DNA from: Pyropia yezoensis
Taxonomy: Eukaryota; Rhodophyta; Bangiophyceae; Bangiales; Bangiaceae
Direction: 5' to 3'
DNA length: 64,000 bases
Assembly (NCBI GenBank): GCA_009829735.1
Contig: CM020620.1
Location: forward strand, 18,372,354-18,436,353
Within the stretch, counting starts at the first letter, position 1, and each line of letters opens with the position of its first letter. The position numbers and the translations under genes are program-made. Shown here in pieces: positions 22,837-33,578 of this stretch. Under the pieces are notes generated by a model. It did no database searches. It saw only the letters and a program-made list of their open reading frames with translations, and had not been told where the DNA came from.

Positions 22837-25800
22837 CTACCGCCAGTCGGTCAGCCGCGCCTCGCCCCCCCCCCCCGCGCGCCAGGCCCCTGTGCCGGCC
22901 GCCCGCGCGGCCGCCGCCTGGCGCGCGGCACTGGCGCCCCTCCCCCCGCACCCCTTCCCCCCGTAACAATTGGCAGCCATCCTTTCCCGCGCAAGGCCGC
23001 CACCGGTGGGCGCCTCCCACTGGGCAGCCCGCCCCACCACTGACGGCGCAGGGCGGTTGACCCTTCCGCGCCTTGCCTTCCTTCTTTCCAACACCTCCCT
23101 CCCCCCTTCCCCCACCTCCACCCCCGTTTCCCACCTGGATGGATCAAAAGTCAGCCGTTTTTCTTCACCCCGTAGCCCCGCCTTCCCCTTAAGCTCGAGG
23201 GGAGGGGCGGCGTGGCGACGGAAGGCATCCCCCCCCACCCCCCCCACCCCCCCCACCCCCCGCGTCGATCCTCTCCACACGCCAAGTCCGGAGTCGACTG
23301 GCGCGCCCACCCCCGCCATCCTCACCCCGCGTGCCACGCTCCAGTGCTCTCCACTGCCCCCGCACGCCATCAGTCCACCACCCCCGCCTCCCCGCCTCCT
23401 CCTTCCCCCCCCCCGGCGGTCGGTGCGCCACCCCCCCCCCCCCACACCACCGGCGCATCCGCCGCCACCACCACCGCCGCCGCCGCCGCTGTCGCCCCCC
23501 CCCCCGACGGCGGCAGCGTCACCGTCGGCCGCCAGCCGGTACCGCGGGTACAGGCCGACGCGGAACAGCTCGTCCCGGATGGCCTCGACGGTCGCGGCAA
23601 TGGCGTCGCCGCCGGGAGGCGGCACCGGCGGGCCCGCCGCTCGCCGGCCACGCGCGCCGCGCTGCCCCCCGTCCCGCCGCCGCCGCCGCCGCCGCTGCCG
23701 CCGCCGCCGCGGGCTGGCAGCGGCGCCTCCCCCCGGCGGCGTCGAGAGGTCACCCGCGCCAGCCACCGGTGGGGCACCCCCTCCACCTCCACCCGCAGCT
23801 GCTGCGGCGGCCGCCCGTCGCCCGTCGCGGCCACGCAGTAGAGCACGAGCACCGCGGTGGGGGCGATGCGACCGGGACCACCACCCCATCCCCAATGGTA
23901 CCACCGTCACAGACAGTAGTGCCCCCCCCGCCGCCCCCACCGTCGCCGCTGCCACCACCACCACCACCACCGCCGCCGCCGCGGCGGTGGCCCCACACCT
24001 CTGCGCTGCTGCCGTCACCACCCTGCACCGCCACGGAGGGCAGGACGGTGCCGTCGGCGGCGGCGTAGGCACTGCCCAGGGTGGACAGCGCCCGCACGAG
24101 GCACTGCGTCGTCGTTGCCGCCGAGTGGGCCGTCGTAAACGCCACCTCTTGGCCGGGACGGGCACCGCCGCCGCCGCCGCCGCCACCGCCACGGCCACCA
24201 CCACCGGCGCCGCCACCATCCCCCCCGTCGCCGCCGCAGTGCCTGCGGCTGCCCGCACCGCAGACCACCCCCCCAACGGGAAACCGCGAAGAAAAGGGGA
24301 GGAGGCCGCCAAAGCGGCGGCAGAAACGGCCGACCGGGGCCGCCCCGCCACCTGCAGCGTCGGCCGCATAGGGCGCGGCGGCCGGCGGGCCCGCCGGCCG
24401 GGTGGCGCCCGGCCCGCCCGGGCCAGCCGCCGCCTTGCGGCCTTGCGGCCGGCCGCGGCGGGCACCACCGCCGCGGCAATGACAAACGTCGGGTCCCCCC
24501 GGTGGCGTTCCATCGACTCGACGAGCGACCGCGCGAGGCGCGCCGACACGGCCTTGGCCGCCGCCGCCGACGCTGCCGCCGCCGCCCCTGCCGTCGCCGC
24601 GTCGGCGTCCCCTCCGTGGGCCGCCTGGGCGGACGGCACCACCGCAACGCTGGCAGGCAGGGCGCACGGGAGGGGGGGCGGCGGGGCAGGCGCCGGCGCC
24701 GATGGCCGCCGACGCCGCCGCCCGCTGCCGCCACCACCGCCGCCGCGGCTGCTCGGAGTCGGGCTCGCGACGGCAGCGGTCAGCGGCCACCCGCCGGCGC
24801 CGATACCGCTACTGCGGCCGCTGGCGCCCCCCCACCAGCGCGGGGCGGGGGGCGTTGCCATGGCCGCCGACCACGGGGTGGCGGCCAGTGATGACGGCGG
24901 CGGCGGCGGCGGCGCCGACGATGATGACGACGACGTCGACAGCGATGCGGGGGTGCCGACCGCCCACGGCGGCAGCGGCGGGGGTGGCGACGGCGGCGAC
25001 AGCGGCGACAGCGGCGACAGCAGTGGCGGTGGCGGCAAGTGCCACCGGGGGGCAACGGCATCAGGTGGCCGCGCCACTCGCCCACCGCGCGCCGCCGCGG
25101 CGGCGACAATGGACGGTGGCACGGCGGCACGCGGCGTGCGGTTGCCCACATCGTCGGTGGCGACCGCGCGGCTGGTGTCCCCCCTCCATACGCCCCCCCC
25201 CCCCCCCCACCGCCGGTTGCCCTCTACCAGCAAAGAGAGCGGCTCCCCCACCTCGGCGACCGCCGTCGTCGCGGCCACCGCCGCCGCAGCAGCGTCTGTT
25301 GCAGCGGCGGCGGCCGTGCCGGCATCGTACAAGTCCCTCCACCCCCCCCCCCCCCCCGCCGCCGACCCCTCCGACGAGGAGGTGGACGGCGCGGCAGCAG
25401 CCGCAGCCGCCGTCGCCGCCGCCCACACCGCCGCCCCCCGCCCGTAGGCGGCCGGGTCAAACTGGAGGCGCAGGTCATCGGCCGACGCGGGCGCCTCGGT
25501 GACGCGGGAGGAGAAGGACGAGTAAAAGTCGTCCTCCTGGTCAGACGGGATGGGGTCCCCAGACCAGCAGCCGTCAAAGACGGTGCGCCGCCGCGACGGG
25601 CCGCTGGCCGTGCCGCTACCGTTCCCCCTGCCGCCGCTACCGTTGCCGCTGCCGCCGCCGCCGCCGCCACCACCACCGCCACCGCCGCCACCACCGCCGC
25701 TCGCTGGCGCCACCCCGTCGTCAGCGTCAAAAGGGAAGGACGCGGCAGACGCCCACGGGGGAGACGCCGGCTGCGATGTGCCCCCGGCCGTCGGTGGTAC

Positions 25801-25995
25801 CCCTCCCCAAGCGCCACCACCCCCACCCCCACCCCCACCCCCACCCCCAGCGACCGCTGGGAGGAGGGGGACTTGCGTGCGAGACGCGGCTCGCCCTCGT
25901 GACACCCAAAGATCTCTTTGCCAACAGGCCGCTGCCCTCTTCGCACGTGCCATCCACCCCAACCGAAAACACTCCACGCGTCGCCGCTGCCGCAC
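22837..25995 (-). CDS. Unrecognised Gly/Ala/Pro-rich coding region with changing frame
   Basis: One frame stays open for 1052 codons, but conserved-looking, non-repetitive pieces lie in different frames. In the long frame they are SGDPIPSDQEDDFYSSFSSR (near 25550), SARLARSLVESMERHRGDPT (near 24510) and EAIRDELFRVGLYPRY (near 23580). In a second frame there is PGQEVAFTTAHSAATTTQCL (near 24130). In a third frame there is VLVLYCVAATGDGRPPQQLR (near 23830). This order on one strand suggests a single gene with introns or homopolymer indels. No family recognised. The 3' part after about 23500 is low complexity and may not be coding. Confidence 0.4.
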   Translation of the reverse strand: MRQRRRVECFRLGWMARAKRAAACWQRDLWVSRGRAASRTQVPLLPAVAGGGGGGGGGGGGAWGGVPPTAGGTSQPASPPWASAASFPFDADDGVAPASGGGGGGGGGGGGGGGGSGNGSGGRGNGSGTASGPSRRRTVFDGCWSGDPIPSDQEDDFYSSFSSRVTEAPASADDLRLQFDPAAYGRGAAVWAAATAAAAAAAPSTSSSEGSAAGGGGGWRDLYDAGTAAAAATDAAAAAVAATTAVAEVGEPLSLLVEGNRRWGGGGGVWRGDTSRAVATDDVGNRTPRAAVPPSIVAAAAARGGRVARPPDAVAPRWHLPPPPLLSPLSPLSPPSPPPPLPPWAVGTPASLSTSSSSSSAPPPPPPSSLAATPWSAAMATPPAPRWWGGASGRSSGIGAGGWPLTAAVASPTPSSRGGGGGGSGRRRRRPSAPAPAPPPPLPCALPASVAVVPSAQAAHGGDADAATAGAAAAASAAAAKAVSARLARSLVESMERHRGDPTFVIAAAVVPAAAGRKAARRRLARAGRAPPGRRARRPPRPMRPTLQVAGRPRSAVSAAALAASSPFLRGFPLGGWSAVRAAAGTAAATGGMVAAPVVVAVAVAAAAAAVPVPAKRWRLRRPTRRQRRRSASCGRCPPWAVPTPPPTAPSCPPWRCRVVTAAAQRCGATAAAAAVVVVVVAAATVGAAGGALLSVTVVPLGMGWWSRSHRPHRGARALLRGRDGRRAAAAAAAGGGGGGAPPVAGAGDLSTPPGGGAAASPRRRRQRRRRRRRDGGQRGARGRRAAGPPVPPPGGDAIAATVEAIRDELFRVGLYPRYRLAADGDAAAVGGGGDSGGGGGGGGGGCAGGVGGGGWRTDRRGGGRRRRGGGGGGLMACGGSGEHWSVARGVRMAGVGAPVDSGLGVWRGSTRGVGGVGGVGGDAFRRHAAPPLELKGKAGLRGEEKRLTFDPSRWETGVEVGEGGREVLERRKARRGRVNRPAPSVVGRAAQWEAPTGGGLARERMAANCYGGKGCGGRGASAARQAAAARAAGTGAWRAGGGGEARLTDWR
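25818..25852. repeat. CCCCCA hexanucleotide microsatellite
   Basis: About five CCCCCA units in a row, read as a Gly-Val dipeptide repeat in the (-) frame. It resembles telomere-like repeats but is a short internal tract. Confidence 0.85.
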
Positions 25996-26412
25996 GCGCC
26001 GCGGCTGTCGCCGCCAACATGTGCAACTGACTGATTCGCTGGATATATTGTGCTTCCAGTAAAAAGTGGATGGTGTCGAGTCAAGAGCATGTCATGAAGT
26101 ACTTCAGGATAGCTTCATGACTTCGAACGATTGCGGCACGAACGTCCATAAATTGTTCCACACCTGGAATATTACAGCACATTGAATGGTACATATAAAA
26201 TTGTCCATGTACCCCAAGCGAGAATTCTTTTCAGATGTACAACAACCTGGCAATTGAGCCTTCGTCGGCCGCCTCGTGTGGAACAATGTGAAGATCGGGC
26301 GTCGAAAATCTGCAGTCGTCGGCAGCGGGGACATTGTGCCCACCACCGTGGAGATCACCATCTTCTTCCCGGGGTCCGTCCCTGTCGAGGACACCTTATC
26401 GTACCGTGGATA
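25996..26412. other. Intergenic spacer
   Basis: AT-richer than the flanking DNA. No gene or repeat recognised. It separates the (-) Gly-rich region from the + strand Cys/His-cluster gene, so the promoters of both may lie here. Confidence 0.5.
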
Positions 26413-28100
26413 ATGACAGAGCCCCCTCGCGAGCCGTTCCTTGACGTCACGCCCACATCAGCTGCTGATTCGTCAGCAGCGATGACTGGCGGTGCAGCCC
26501 CACCGCAGGGGACTCCGAGGATTCCTCCTGCAGGTATGCCAGAGCTTTTCCAAGAGCTTCCATATTTTGGGGGTGACATTGTGCCTTTTTGCTCTTCAGA
26601 CATTGTACCCCATGCCAGAAACCCATCAGCCGCGCGAGGCTCTCGCGCCACTCGAACCGCAGCTCTTCCCACTTGCGGGGCCTGCGGTCACCAGAAGGTT
26701 GGCCGGAACGGAAAGACACATTATTTTGGTAATTGTGTACTCGTGGACGGCAGGGTCCAGTGCCCCGCCTCTCTACTGCCAAGCCATATGTATTACACTG
26801 GCGCACCCTGGGGCGATCGGGCCTGCCTGTGCAAAAAGGCGTACGTCGTGGGAGATCTATTTACTGTGTGTTTGCTGCTCGTAATTCTGGCTGTCAGATG
26901 CTCGCTGTGAGTCTCGTGCTGTTTACCTACTCACTATGTTGTGGCCTGATTGCACACGTCTGCTACGTTTCTTTGGCTGATTGACGTTTTTTTGTTTTTT
27001 TTTTTGCAGCTGCCGCAAATGCCGCCGTCTTGGGCATGATCAGCAGACCATCGCTCTGGACACCAGCTTGTTCAAACGGAACATCACCGCCGCTGGGGTG
27101 TCCTTTACCAAGAAGCCACACACGTTCTTATCGTTTAAGCGCTACGTCTGCCAGGCGTCCACGGCGGAATGTTTTTCGCAGGAGGTCAGCCGCGCTCGGG
27201 CCGAATATGCTGCCGCAGACGAGGCGCTGAATGCGGCGGCGGCTCGCCGGACGGATCTCGTGGCGAACATTGCAGACGCTGTGACGCCTGTTACGTCGGC
27301 CGTTTCCGCTTTGGCGGCGGCCGGATCATCTGCTGCGGCTCTGGCGCCCCAGAATTTGGCAGCTACGCGCGAGCAGGCTGAATGCGCTGATCTGGGACTA
27401 TCGGCGGTGGCCAGCGCGTTGAGCGGGGCCATCACAGCGTCAACGGGTCGGCCGAGGGGGATCACCACCAACGACGCTCCTGCGGCGGCATTGGCCACCC
27501 TGTTTGGGCGCCAACAGGCTGCCGATCGAGTGGGTGCTAAGCGCCTGAGGGACGCCGCCATTGGCCTGTCTGTCCCATCCGGGTCAAATCGCCTGTACGT
27601 TCTCAGCGGGCTAGCTGATTGGGCATCTGCAAGGCCGGTTTGTGCGTCTTTTTACTCCCTTTGCAACGACCTCTTTCTAACAGCACTCGTGGAGCTCTCA
27701 TTCGTCTCTACTTCTTGGTTTTTATGATGGTCATGTCTGCTGCGCGTCTTGCGCCGACAGTAACGAGCGAGAGGCTCGTGCAGTTGGGCCGGGGGCTGCT
27801 GAGGTTCCCCGGCCGAGATCGCCCTGGCGTTTGCGGCTCTCGCCGAGCGAGGCGGCCTTGGATCTGGCTGAGTACATTTTCCAGGATGAGACGGGTGAAC
27901 AGCGGGAAGCCTTTCTCGGGCTTGTCACTGATGCTGCCAATAAGTACGGCATTCGCGGATCCACGTTGGCTGGGTCTGCGGATGTCGCCACAGTGACCGA
28001 CCACCTCCTCTCGGGTATAGACGCAACGGACCTGGCGCGGGCCAGCTACGTAGCAAGCTGCGGCGACTGGATCCGCATGTTGCGTGCACCGTCGAGCTGA
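26413..28100 (+). CDS. Cys/His-cluster protein of unknown function, three exons
   Basis: Exons 26413-26840, 27010-27594 and 27761-28100 give 450 aa in one frame. Both introns (169 and 166 bp) have GTACGT donors, phase 2, with acceptors TTTTTGCAG and CCGACAG. A 66-bp GTATGC..CTTCAG segment (26534-26599) may be an additional in-phase intron. Around residues 85-145 there is a putative metal-binding cluster: CGACGHQKVGRNGKTHYFGNC, then CLCKKACRKCRRLGHD across the first splice. This is followed by KRNITAAGVSFTKKPHTF, a long Ala-rich, probably helical region, and a C-terminal globular part (ALDLAEYIFQDETGEQREAF). Family not recognised. It lies tail-to-tail with the Myb/SANT gene (277 bp between the stops). 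Exon 1 and its splice choice are less certain than exons 2 and 3. Confidence 0.6.
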
Positions 28101-28377
28101 CCTATGTTTTTTTCTTTTTTGTGTTGTCTCACTTTGGCGCGAAGTAATGTTCTGGATGTTGTCAATGTTCACTCGCCTGCAGACGATCGCGTCTGTGAGC
28201 GCCAACGGCGCGCTAGTCCCGCACTGCGCGACGCCACCCGCCACTGATGCCGCCGCCGCGGTCGCCTCAGCCGCCCCTACCACCGCCGCTGGCGGCCGCG
28301 GTGACGGAGCCGCGGCTGCTGCCGGTGTGGTGGTCGCCGTGGGGGCGGACACGCCCCCGGTGGGGCGTATTGCCGCC

Positions 28378-29076
28378 TTAGTCGTAACGGCCGGGGCGGC
28401 TGCGGCGGCGGTAACGGCGGCGAGTCCTGCCTGTTGGTGGCGCAGCACCACCAGCACCTACAGTGACACCGCCGGCACTTGCGCTTGCAGCACCTGCACC
28501 GCGTCCAGATCCACTGCCGCTGTCCCCGACATCTGCAGAGTCGTCGTCGTCGTCGCGGTCACTGTCGCTGCTCTCACCACCAGAGAGGCCACAAGCAAAA
28601 GCCCCAGCCGCCGCACTCCACTTGTCGAACCCCCGCATCACCCTCCAGCATGGCACCCACTTCTCCAGGTGGTAGTGTTTGCGCTTGTCCGCCGCAGTGG
28701 CTGTCCCGTCCAGACGACGCTGGTGGGCCTGGATCGCTGCATAGACGGGCTGGCCCTTGCTGTGGGCAAGGGCCGCCAAAATCATCGCCGCCTCGTCCGG
28801 GTTGCCAGTCAGGTCCATCCGCTGCACGGCCAGCCAGGAGGATGCAAATGCGCTTACCCCCTTCTTGGCCTTGTCCATCACCTTCTTCACCGCGCTCACC
28901 GTCCGCGCCACATAGTCCGCATTTCCTAGCACCGCCTCGTCGAACGCCTCTGACACTGCCGCCCAAAACTCAGCGCTCCTCTGGTCGGTCCCCTTGATGT
29001 AGTCGTTGCTCACAGCCAAAAACCCATTGCAGAGCACCTCCAGCTCCTCACTTGTCCACCCCCGTTGCGTGCCCAT
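28378..29076 (-). CDS. Myb/SANT (trihelix/NAM-associated) DNA-binding protein
   Basis: 232 aa from ATG 29076, the first Met before the domain. The opening GWTSEELEVLCNGFLAVSND..GTDQRSAEFWAAVSEAF follows the pattern of plant Myb/SANT-like proteins (WT.EED..L..AW...S.D...G..Q....FW..I...F). Residues about 125-145 (YHLEKWVPCWRVMRGFDKW) fit the conserved FK.EHCW..LR..PKW element of the NAM-associated family. An acidic Ser/Asp tail and a Gly/Ala tail ending in a basic cluster (RTRRRYRRRSRPGRYD) follow. Such proteins are often partners of PIF/Harbinger transposases but also exist as host transcription factors. No DDE transposase is seen beside it. It faces the Cys/His-cluster gene tail-to-tail. Confidence 0.75.
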   Translation of the reverse strand: MGTQRGWTSEELEVLCNGFLAVSNDYIKGTDQRSAEFWAAVSEAFDEAVLGNADYVARTVSAVKKVMDKAKKGVSAFASSWLAVQRMDLTGNPDEAAMILAALAHSKGQPVYAAIQAHQRRLDGTATAADKRKHYHLEKWVPCWRVMRGFDKWSAAAGAFACGLSGGESSDSDRDDDDDSADVGDSGSGSGRGAGAASASAGGVTVGAGGAAPPTGRTRRRYRRRSRPGRYD

Positions 29077-29086
29077 CTTGCGGGGG

Positions 29087-29198
29087 CTAGTAGCGCGGCG
29101 GAGGCCGCCGGTGTCGCCCGTCAGGGCCGCGAGGGCTGTCGTCAGCGTCGCCCCTGCGGTAGTTGGGCGGCGGGGGCGGGCCACGCGGAGGGAGCGGC

Positions 29199-29229
<31 letters not shown>

Positions 29230-29848
29230 AGGCCGCCCCCTGATGCGGGTGGTAGCGCGGGTGGTAGACGCGTCCGTCGTCGTGCCGGCCACCAAACCGC
29301 TGCGGCGGCGGCGGACGGGAAGGGTGACGGCCGGCGGGCGGGCCCAAGCTTCTTGGCCCCCCTGCAGGTCGGCAGGTCGGCGACCAGCCGTCGCGGGTGC
29401 GCTGCCGCTGCGGCGGCGGCAGGTACTCGTCGTTGGGAGGGGGGGGCGGGGGCGGCCAACCGTTCTCGTCGTCAGCGTCCTCGTAGTAGCGTTACGGGGG
29501 GGGCGGGGGGGGGCGATCAAAGCCTCCCCGACCGCGGTACAGCTCCCAGAGAGGGGGGCGCGCCGGCGCCCACGAAGATTCGGGGTAGGGAGGAGAGCTG
29601 CGACGATGAGGCGGTGGTGAGCGGCGGGGATCGGCGGGTCCCGCCCCTGAAGAAGGCCACAGCGGGCGCGCCGGCGTCTGGCAGGGGCACACATGGCCCA
29701 TGTGGCAATGGCAGGAGCAGCCGGGGGGGGGCGGGGGCGGGGGGCCACCCCAATGGCCCCACTCATCCGCGTAGGGGCCGCGGGGGTCTTTCAGCGGCCG
29801 CTTGCCGCTCGCGGCGTACCGGCCGCCGTCCTCGCAACGGTGGCTCAT
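29087..29848 (-). pseudogene. Pro-rich ORF with one in-frame TAA, directly upstream of the Myb/SANT gene
   Basis: One frame runs from ATG 29848 (MSHRCEDGGRYAASGKRP) to the stop at 29087, ten bases before the Myb/SANT start. It is interrupted only by TAA at 29492-29494, between a Pro run and RYYEDADDENGW. It has a Cys/His cluster (CSCHCHMGHVCPC) and several Pro runs. The TAA could lie in an unrecognised intron, be a real mutation, or show that the two halves are not one gene. The segment may also be the N-terminal part of the Myb/SANT gene joined by splicing. No family recognised. Confidence 0.4.
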
Positions 29849-30221
29849 GGCGGGCGGGAACGGTAGGTGGTGGTGGTGTGCGTGAGTGACGGCGCGCGGG
29901 AGAGGGCAGCGAGCCCCGCACCCGGCGAAGCCAGGCAGGGGCCGCACGCGGGAAAGAGGTGAGCGCGCGGGCAGGTTGGCGCGGGCGGGAAGGGGACGGT
30001 GACCACGGCGAAGGGAAACAGGTCGGGCTTCCCGCGCAGGACGGCGTGCCACCCCCCCACTCAAATCGGGGGACGGCATCCCCCCCCCTCTGACCGTGTT
30101 GCACGGGGGGGGGGGCGCCTGGTGCAAACGCCACCACCCCCCCCCCCCCCATCAGAACGCGATCTAGGGGGGTGGCGCCCCTCTCAGGTCCGGGTGGGTG
30201 GGGGGGCACCTCCCACCCCTC

Positions 30222-30760
30222 CTGCACTATTCAGGGGGGGGGGGCACAGCGCGATCCACGTTGCAACCCACGCAACCCCCCCCCCAGAAGCGCTCTCTCG
30301 CGCCACCCCCCCCGGCCCCCCGCCAATCGGCCGCCCCATCGTCCGGCGGGGTGTCCCCCCCCCTCACAATCAAGCGTTGGGCGGGGGGGGGGCCGCCCCC
30401 CACGTCACCTGCCCTGTTCAGGAGGGGGGGGCACAGCGCGACACACAATCTAACCTGCGCACCCCCCCCCACTGGAGTGCCCTCCCGCGCACCCTTCCGC
30501 CCCCCCGGCAATTCGGTGCCCTCCCGCCAGTCCGGCACCCCCTCGTCCCGCCTAGTGTCCTCCCCCCCCTTGAACCAAGCGCTGGGCGGGGGAGGGCGCT
30601 CCCCACGCCTCCTGCACACTTCAGGGGGGGGGGGGCACAGCGCGGTCCACCATCCAGCACACACACACCCCCCCAGGAGCTCCCTCCCCAGCCCCCCCTC
30701 CGCCCACCCGCAAATCCAGCGCCCCCTGTTCCTGCCAATCAGGCGGGCGGATCGCCCAAC
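30222..30760. repeat. Tandem repeat of about 187-204 bp, three copies
   Basis: The anchor CAGGGGGG..GCACAGCGCG recurs with GCACAGCGCG at 30244, 30431 and 30635 (spacings 187 and 204 bp). Each copy goes on with C-runs, CCCTCCC-rich DNA and an AAGCGCTGGGCGGG or AAGCGTTGGGCGGG box before the next anchor. A more diverged partial copy may precede it around 30050-30220. Confidence 0.8.
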
Positions 30761-32827
30761 CCCCCCTCACCACCACGCACGAAAGGGGGCGGCCGCCAAG
30801 CGAGTCTTCTGCGCGCCCGCGCTCAGCAACGACTCCCTCGAACCCGGCCACCCTCCCGCTGGCTGCGGACGACAGTATTGTGGCGCGGGGGGCGCGACAC
30901 ACCCCGCCCAGGCGCTGTAGGCCTACATGGGGCCGATGTCGCGGGAGCCAGCCCCCCCTCCCCTTCGCCCCCCCCCACTTTCGCCTCAGGTCGACGACCA
31001 GGCGGCGCCAGACGCTCCCGGGAAAGCGTCCAGGCGCCAACGGGAGGCGCCCAAGCGAGGGGGCACACCGACACTTCCGTGTCGCGCCACACAGTTGGCC
31101 AGTGGGCGAGCAGCTGGCAGCCGCTCAGGAGACGAGCCTATGCGCCACACATGACGCTTCAACGCCTGCTGGAAACGATCACGAAAAATCTCCCAGGGAC
31201 TGGGGTGGCATGGAGGACCATGCTCGGCCACGCGCCACCAATGGCAGGCCTCGGTGGGCTGCCATCGCTGAGGTTGGTATTCACACGCACGCCAACATGG
31301 GGACGTGGCCCGCCACGGCTGCGTCGTGGCACGCCGAGGGCTCCGTTTTAAAAAAAATTGACCAGCGACGACCGCTTCTCGATCGCCAATGATCGCCCAT
31401 GACCGGCTAAGATCGCGCGTGATCACCGACGTGTCACGCCAAACAGCCATGCACCGAGCGACGATTGCGCTTCGAAAGCCGGTCGATTGACAGCGTGCAC
31501 TCGAGACACGCAACACGCCAGGCAGCCAAGTTTTACATTTTTAAAAAAATGGAAAACAGTGGAACGTCGCTATGTGTGTCGGTGCCCAAGCGTATACCGC
31601 CCGTTGACGCCGTTCTACACAAGTCCATCCTAATCCGTTGGGGCACCAGGTTTGTAAATGGCTACTCCACTCACAGGCCGCCACGTGCCATACGTGGCAT
31701 CATCGAATGAATATTTGGGGCGTTGGGATGGACGTGGTTAGCTGTGCTCTGAGACCAAGACCAAGCGAATTTCATTTAAGGCTGAAATGGGAGCACGTGG
31801 CGGCTTGTGACTGGACAACCAAACAAAATCGTGCTTCCCCAACCGGGGGGGCAGGGCTTGTGTAGAACGATGTCAGAGGGCGGCAAAACCGGGCGTAAAA
31901 TGTCGGAGCCATTGCTACACCGCGCCGCACCAAAGCCCATCCCCATTAGAATATTTCATAGGGACCACGGAAGCGCGGTATCTTGGCGGGGTAAATACTG
32001 TCCAAGCCTCCCGGATCGCTCGCGATCGTATTCTTCCTAAGCGTTTCTAGGAAGATCAAACGTGACACGTAGAGCGCAACTACGCCATCGATCGCAATCA
32101 TGGCTCCAAATGGCCCCCAAACCGTACAATTTTCTCGACGATCGGCGCACGCGGCGCAATCTGGCTCGGATCTCCCCATATGTGCTCGTGCGCGCGACGA
32201 GGGGGGGGAGAAACGGGTGGAACACTCGCTTTGACCCGCCGCATTGGCCGTAGTCTCCCCGTATACAGGGGGTTTTTGTGGGGGGGTGCTAGCGTGGGTG
32301 TGTCGCGATGTCTCCTATGGCAGCCATGTCACCTGTGTTCCCTTCCCGCGTGACTCCACGGGTCGCCAACGATGTACAAGAATCAGCCGCTGACTTTTCG
32401 GGTGGCACCAGCGTGGACCCCGCAGCCGTCTGTTTGCGGTCAGCAACACCCGCGTCTCTCTTTCTTCTCTCTCTCGCGTCAGCCTCTCTTGCAGACACGA
32501 CATCGTCCTTCCCTCGGGCGCTAAACGCTCAGCACGTCCGCCCCCCCCCCTCGCCCGCAAGCCTCGGTTCTGATTGGCAGGAGGACCGTTCTGATGGCTT
32601 TCAAGCGCATATGGCGAGCGTTTTCCACCAGGACGAGACACAGTCGGGGGGGACTCCCTCGCGGCAGGCCATGGTGAGACGCCGCCGGTGGCAGGCATTA
32701 CGTAACGGACGAGTGTGAGGGCGTCATGGCGCCGACGCGAGGTGGTCTTTATCATCCGCCTGCAAGGGAGGTGTGTGTTCGGGCGTTGTGCCACCAGGTC
32801 GCCACCTACAAACACTCCCCATTGCGG

Positions 32828-32834
32828 TATAAAA
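32828..32834 (+). promoter_or_regulatory. TATAAAA box upstream of the antisense gene of chromovirus 1
   Basis: TATAAAA on the + strand, 751 bp before ATG 33579, followed 16 bp later by GTAAGT, a good splice donor. Chromovirus 2 has the same arrangement (39888). Its use as a promoter is inferred. Confidence 0.35.
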
Positions 32835-33578
32835 CTCGATCCTCTCAGACACGTGTAAGTATCCCTCGGGGGAAAGGGACAGGTAACACAGAAAGGGGAA
32901 CTACGAGAGTGGTATGCCTGTTGCCTCCCGTGCCTGCTGGCAGAGCCAACAGATACACACGGTAGTGCACACGGGGAAGAGGAAAGCAAACGCGCAGTTG
33001 TCTTTTTTCCCTGAGGGCGCGGGCCAAGGGCGCCTCGCTGTCCCTCTTAACGTGCATCTGGGAGAGCCTCGGCACGTTGGCCAGGTAGCCCCCCCCTACC
33101 CCCGAGTGGCCCCGACCCGAGCCTAACCTCGTCAGGTTGGGGGCCACTATCACTACTAATTATATTCTCCCTCACTAATCTCACACTGAAATTCTCTCAA
33201 ATCAAGTCCCTCACAAATATGCAAGAACCCATCAGAAGTCCCTCTCTCACGTGTGGCTAACGTAGTCCACCGCATCCCAGTGCCGGGCGCGGGCCACGGC
33301 CGCCAACCATCCCCAGACGGCGGGCGTGTCCTGGCACCTTGTGTCCCTTGGTCGCCATCCCGGGTCGACGCCAAGTCAGGGCCTGGGATGCTACATAGCT
33401 CCCTCCCTAGTCCGGCACGTCCTCGGGCCGTACCAGGTGCCACCATGCACAGCTTCGAGCACGTCCACACCGGTGCCGAGGTCGAGAGTCTTCAACCTGA
33501 GCCGTGATCACCTTCCCCCTGCCCCCGCCTCTTCTTTGCTTCACCTTGGCCTTCCCGTGCCCCTGGGTTCTGGACGGT

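Larger units (their letters stand above)
29850..33578. other. Repeat-rich intergenic region
   Basis: Contains the tandem repeat at 30222-30760, many C7-C12 runs, and from 31350 on more balanced unique-looking DNA with GATCGC-type words. No open frame shows a recognisable domain. The right part (about 32800-33578) is probably the untranslated leader of the antisense gene of chromovirus 1. A pyrimidine-rich run at 32457-32478 would be a polypurine tract in the direction of that element, but no LTR end could be fixed beside it. Confidence 0.45.

Noticed and set aside
25818-25852. Telomere-like CCCCCA repeat
   Set aside because: Only about five units, inside an open frame, with no change of context. 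A microsatellite is the simpler reading.
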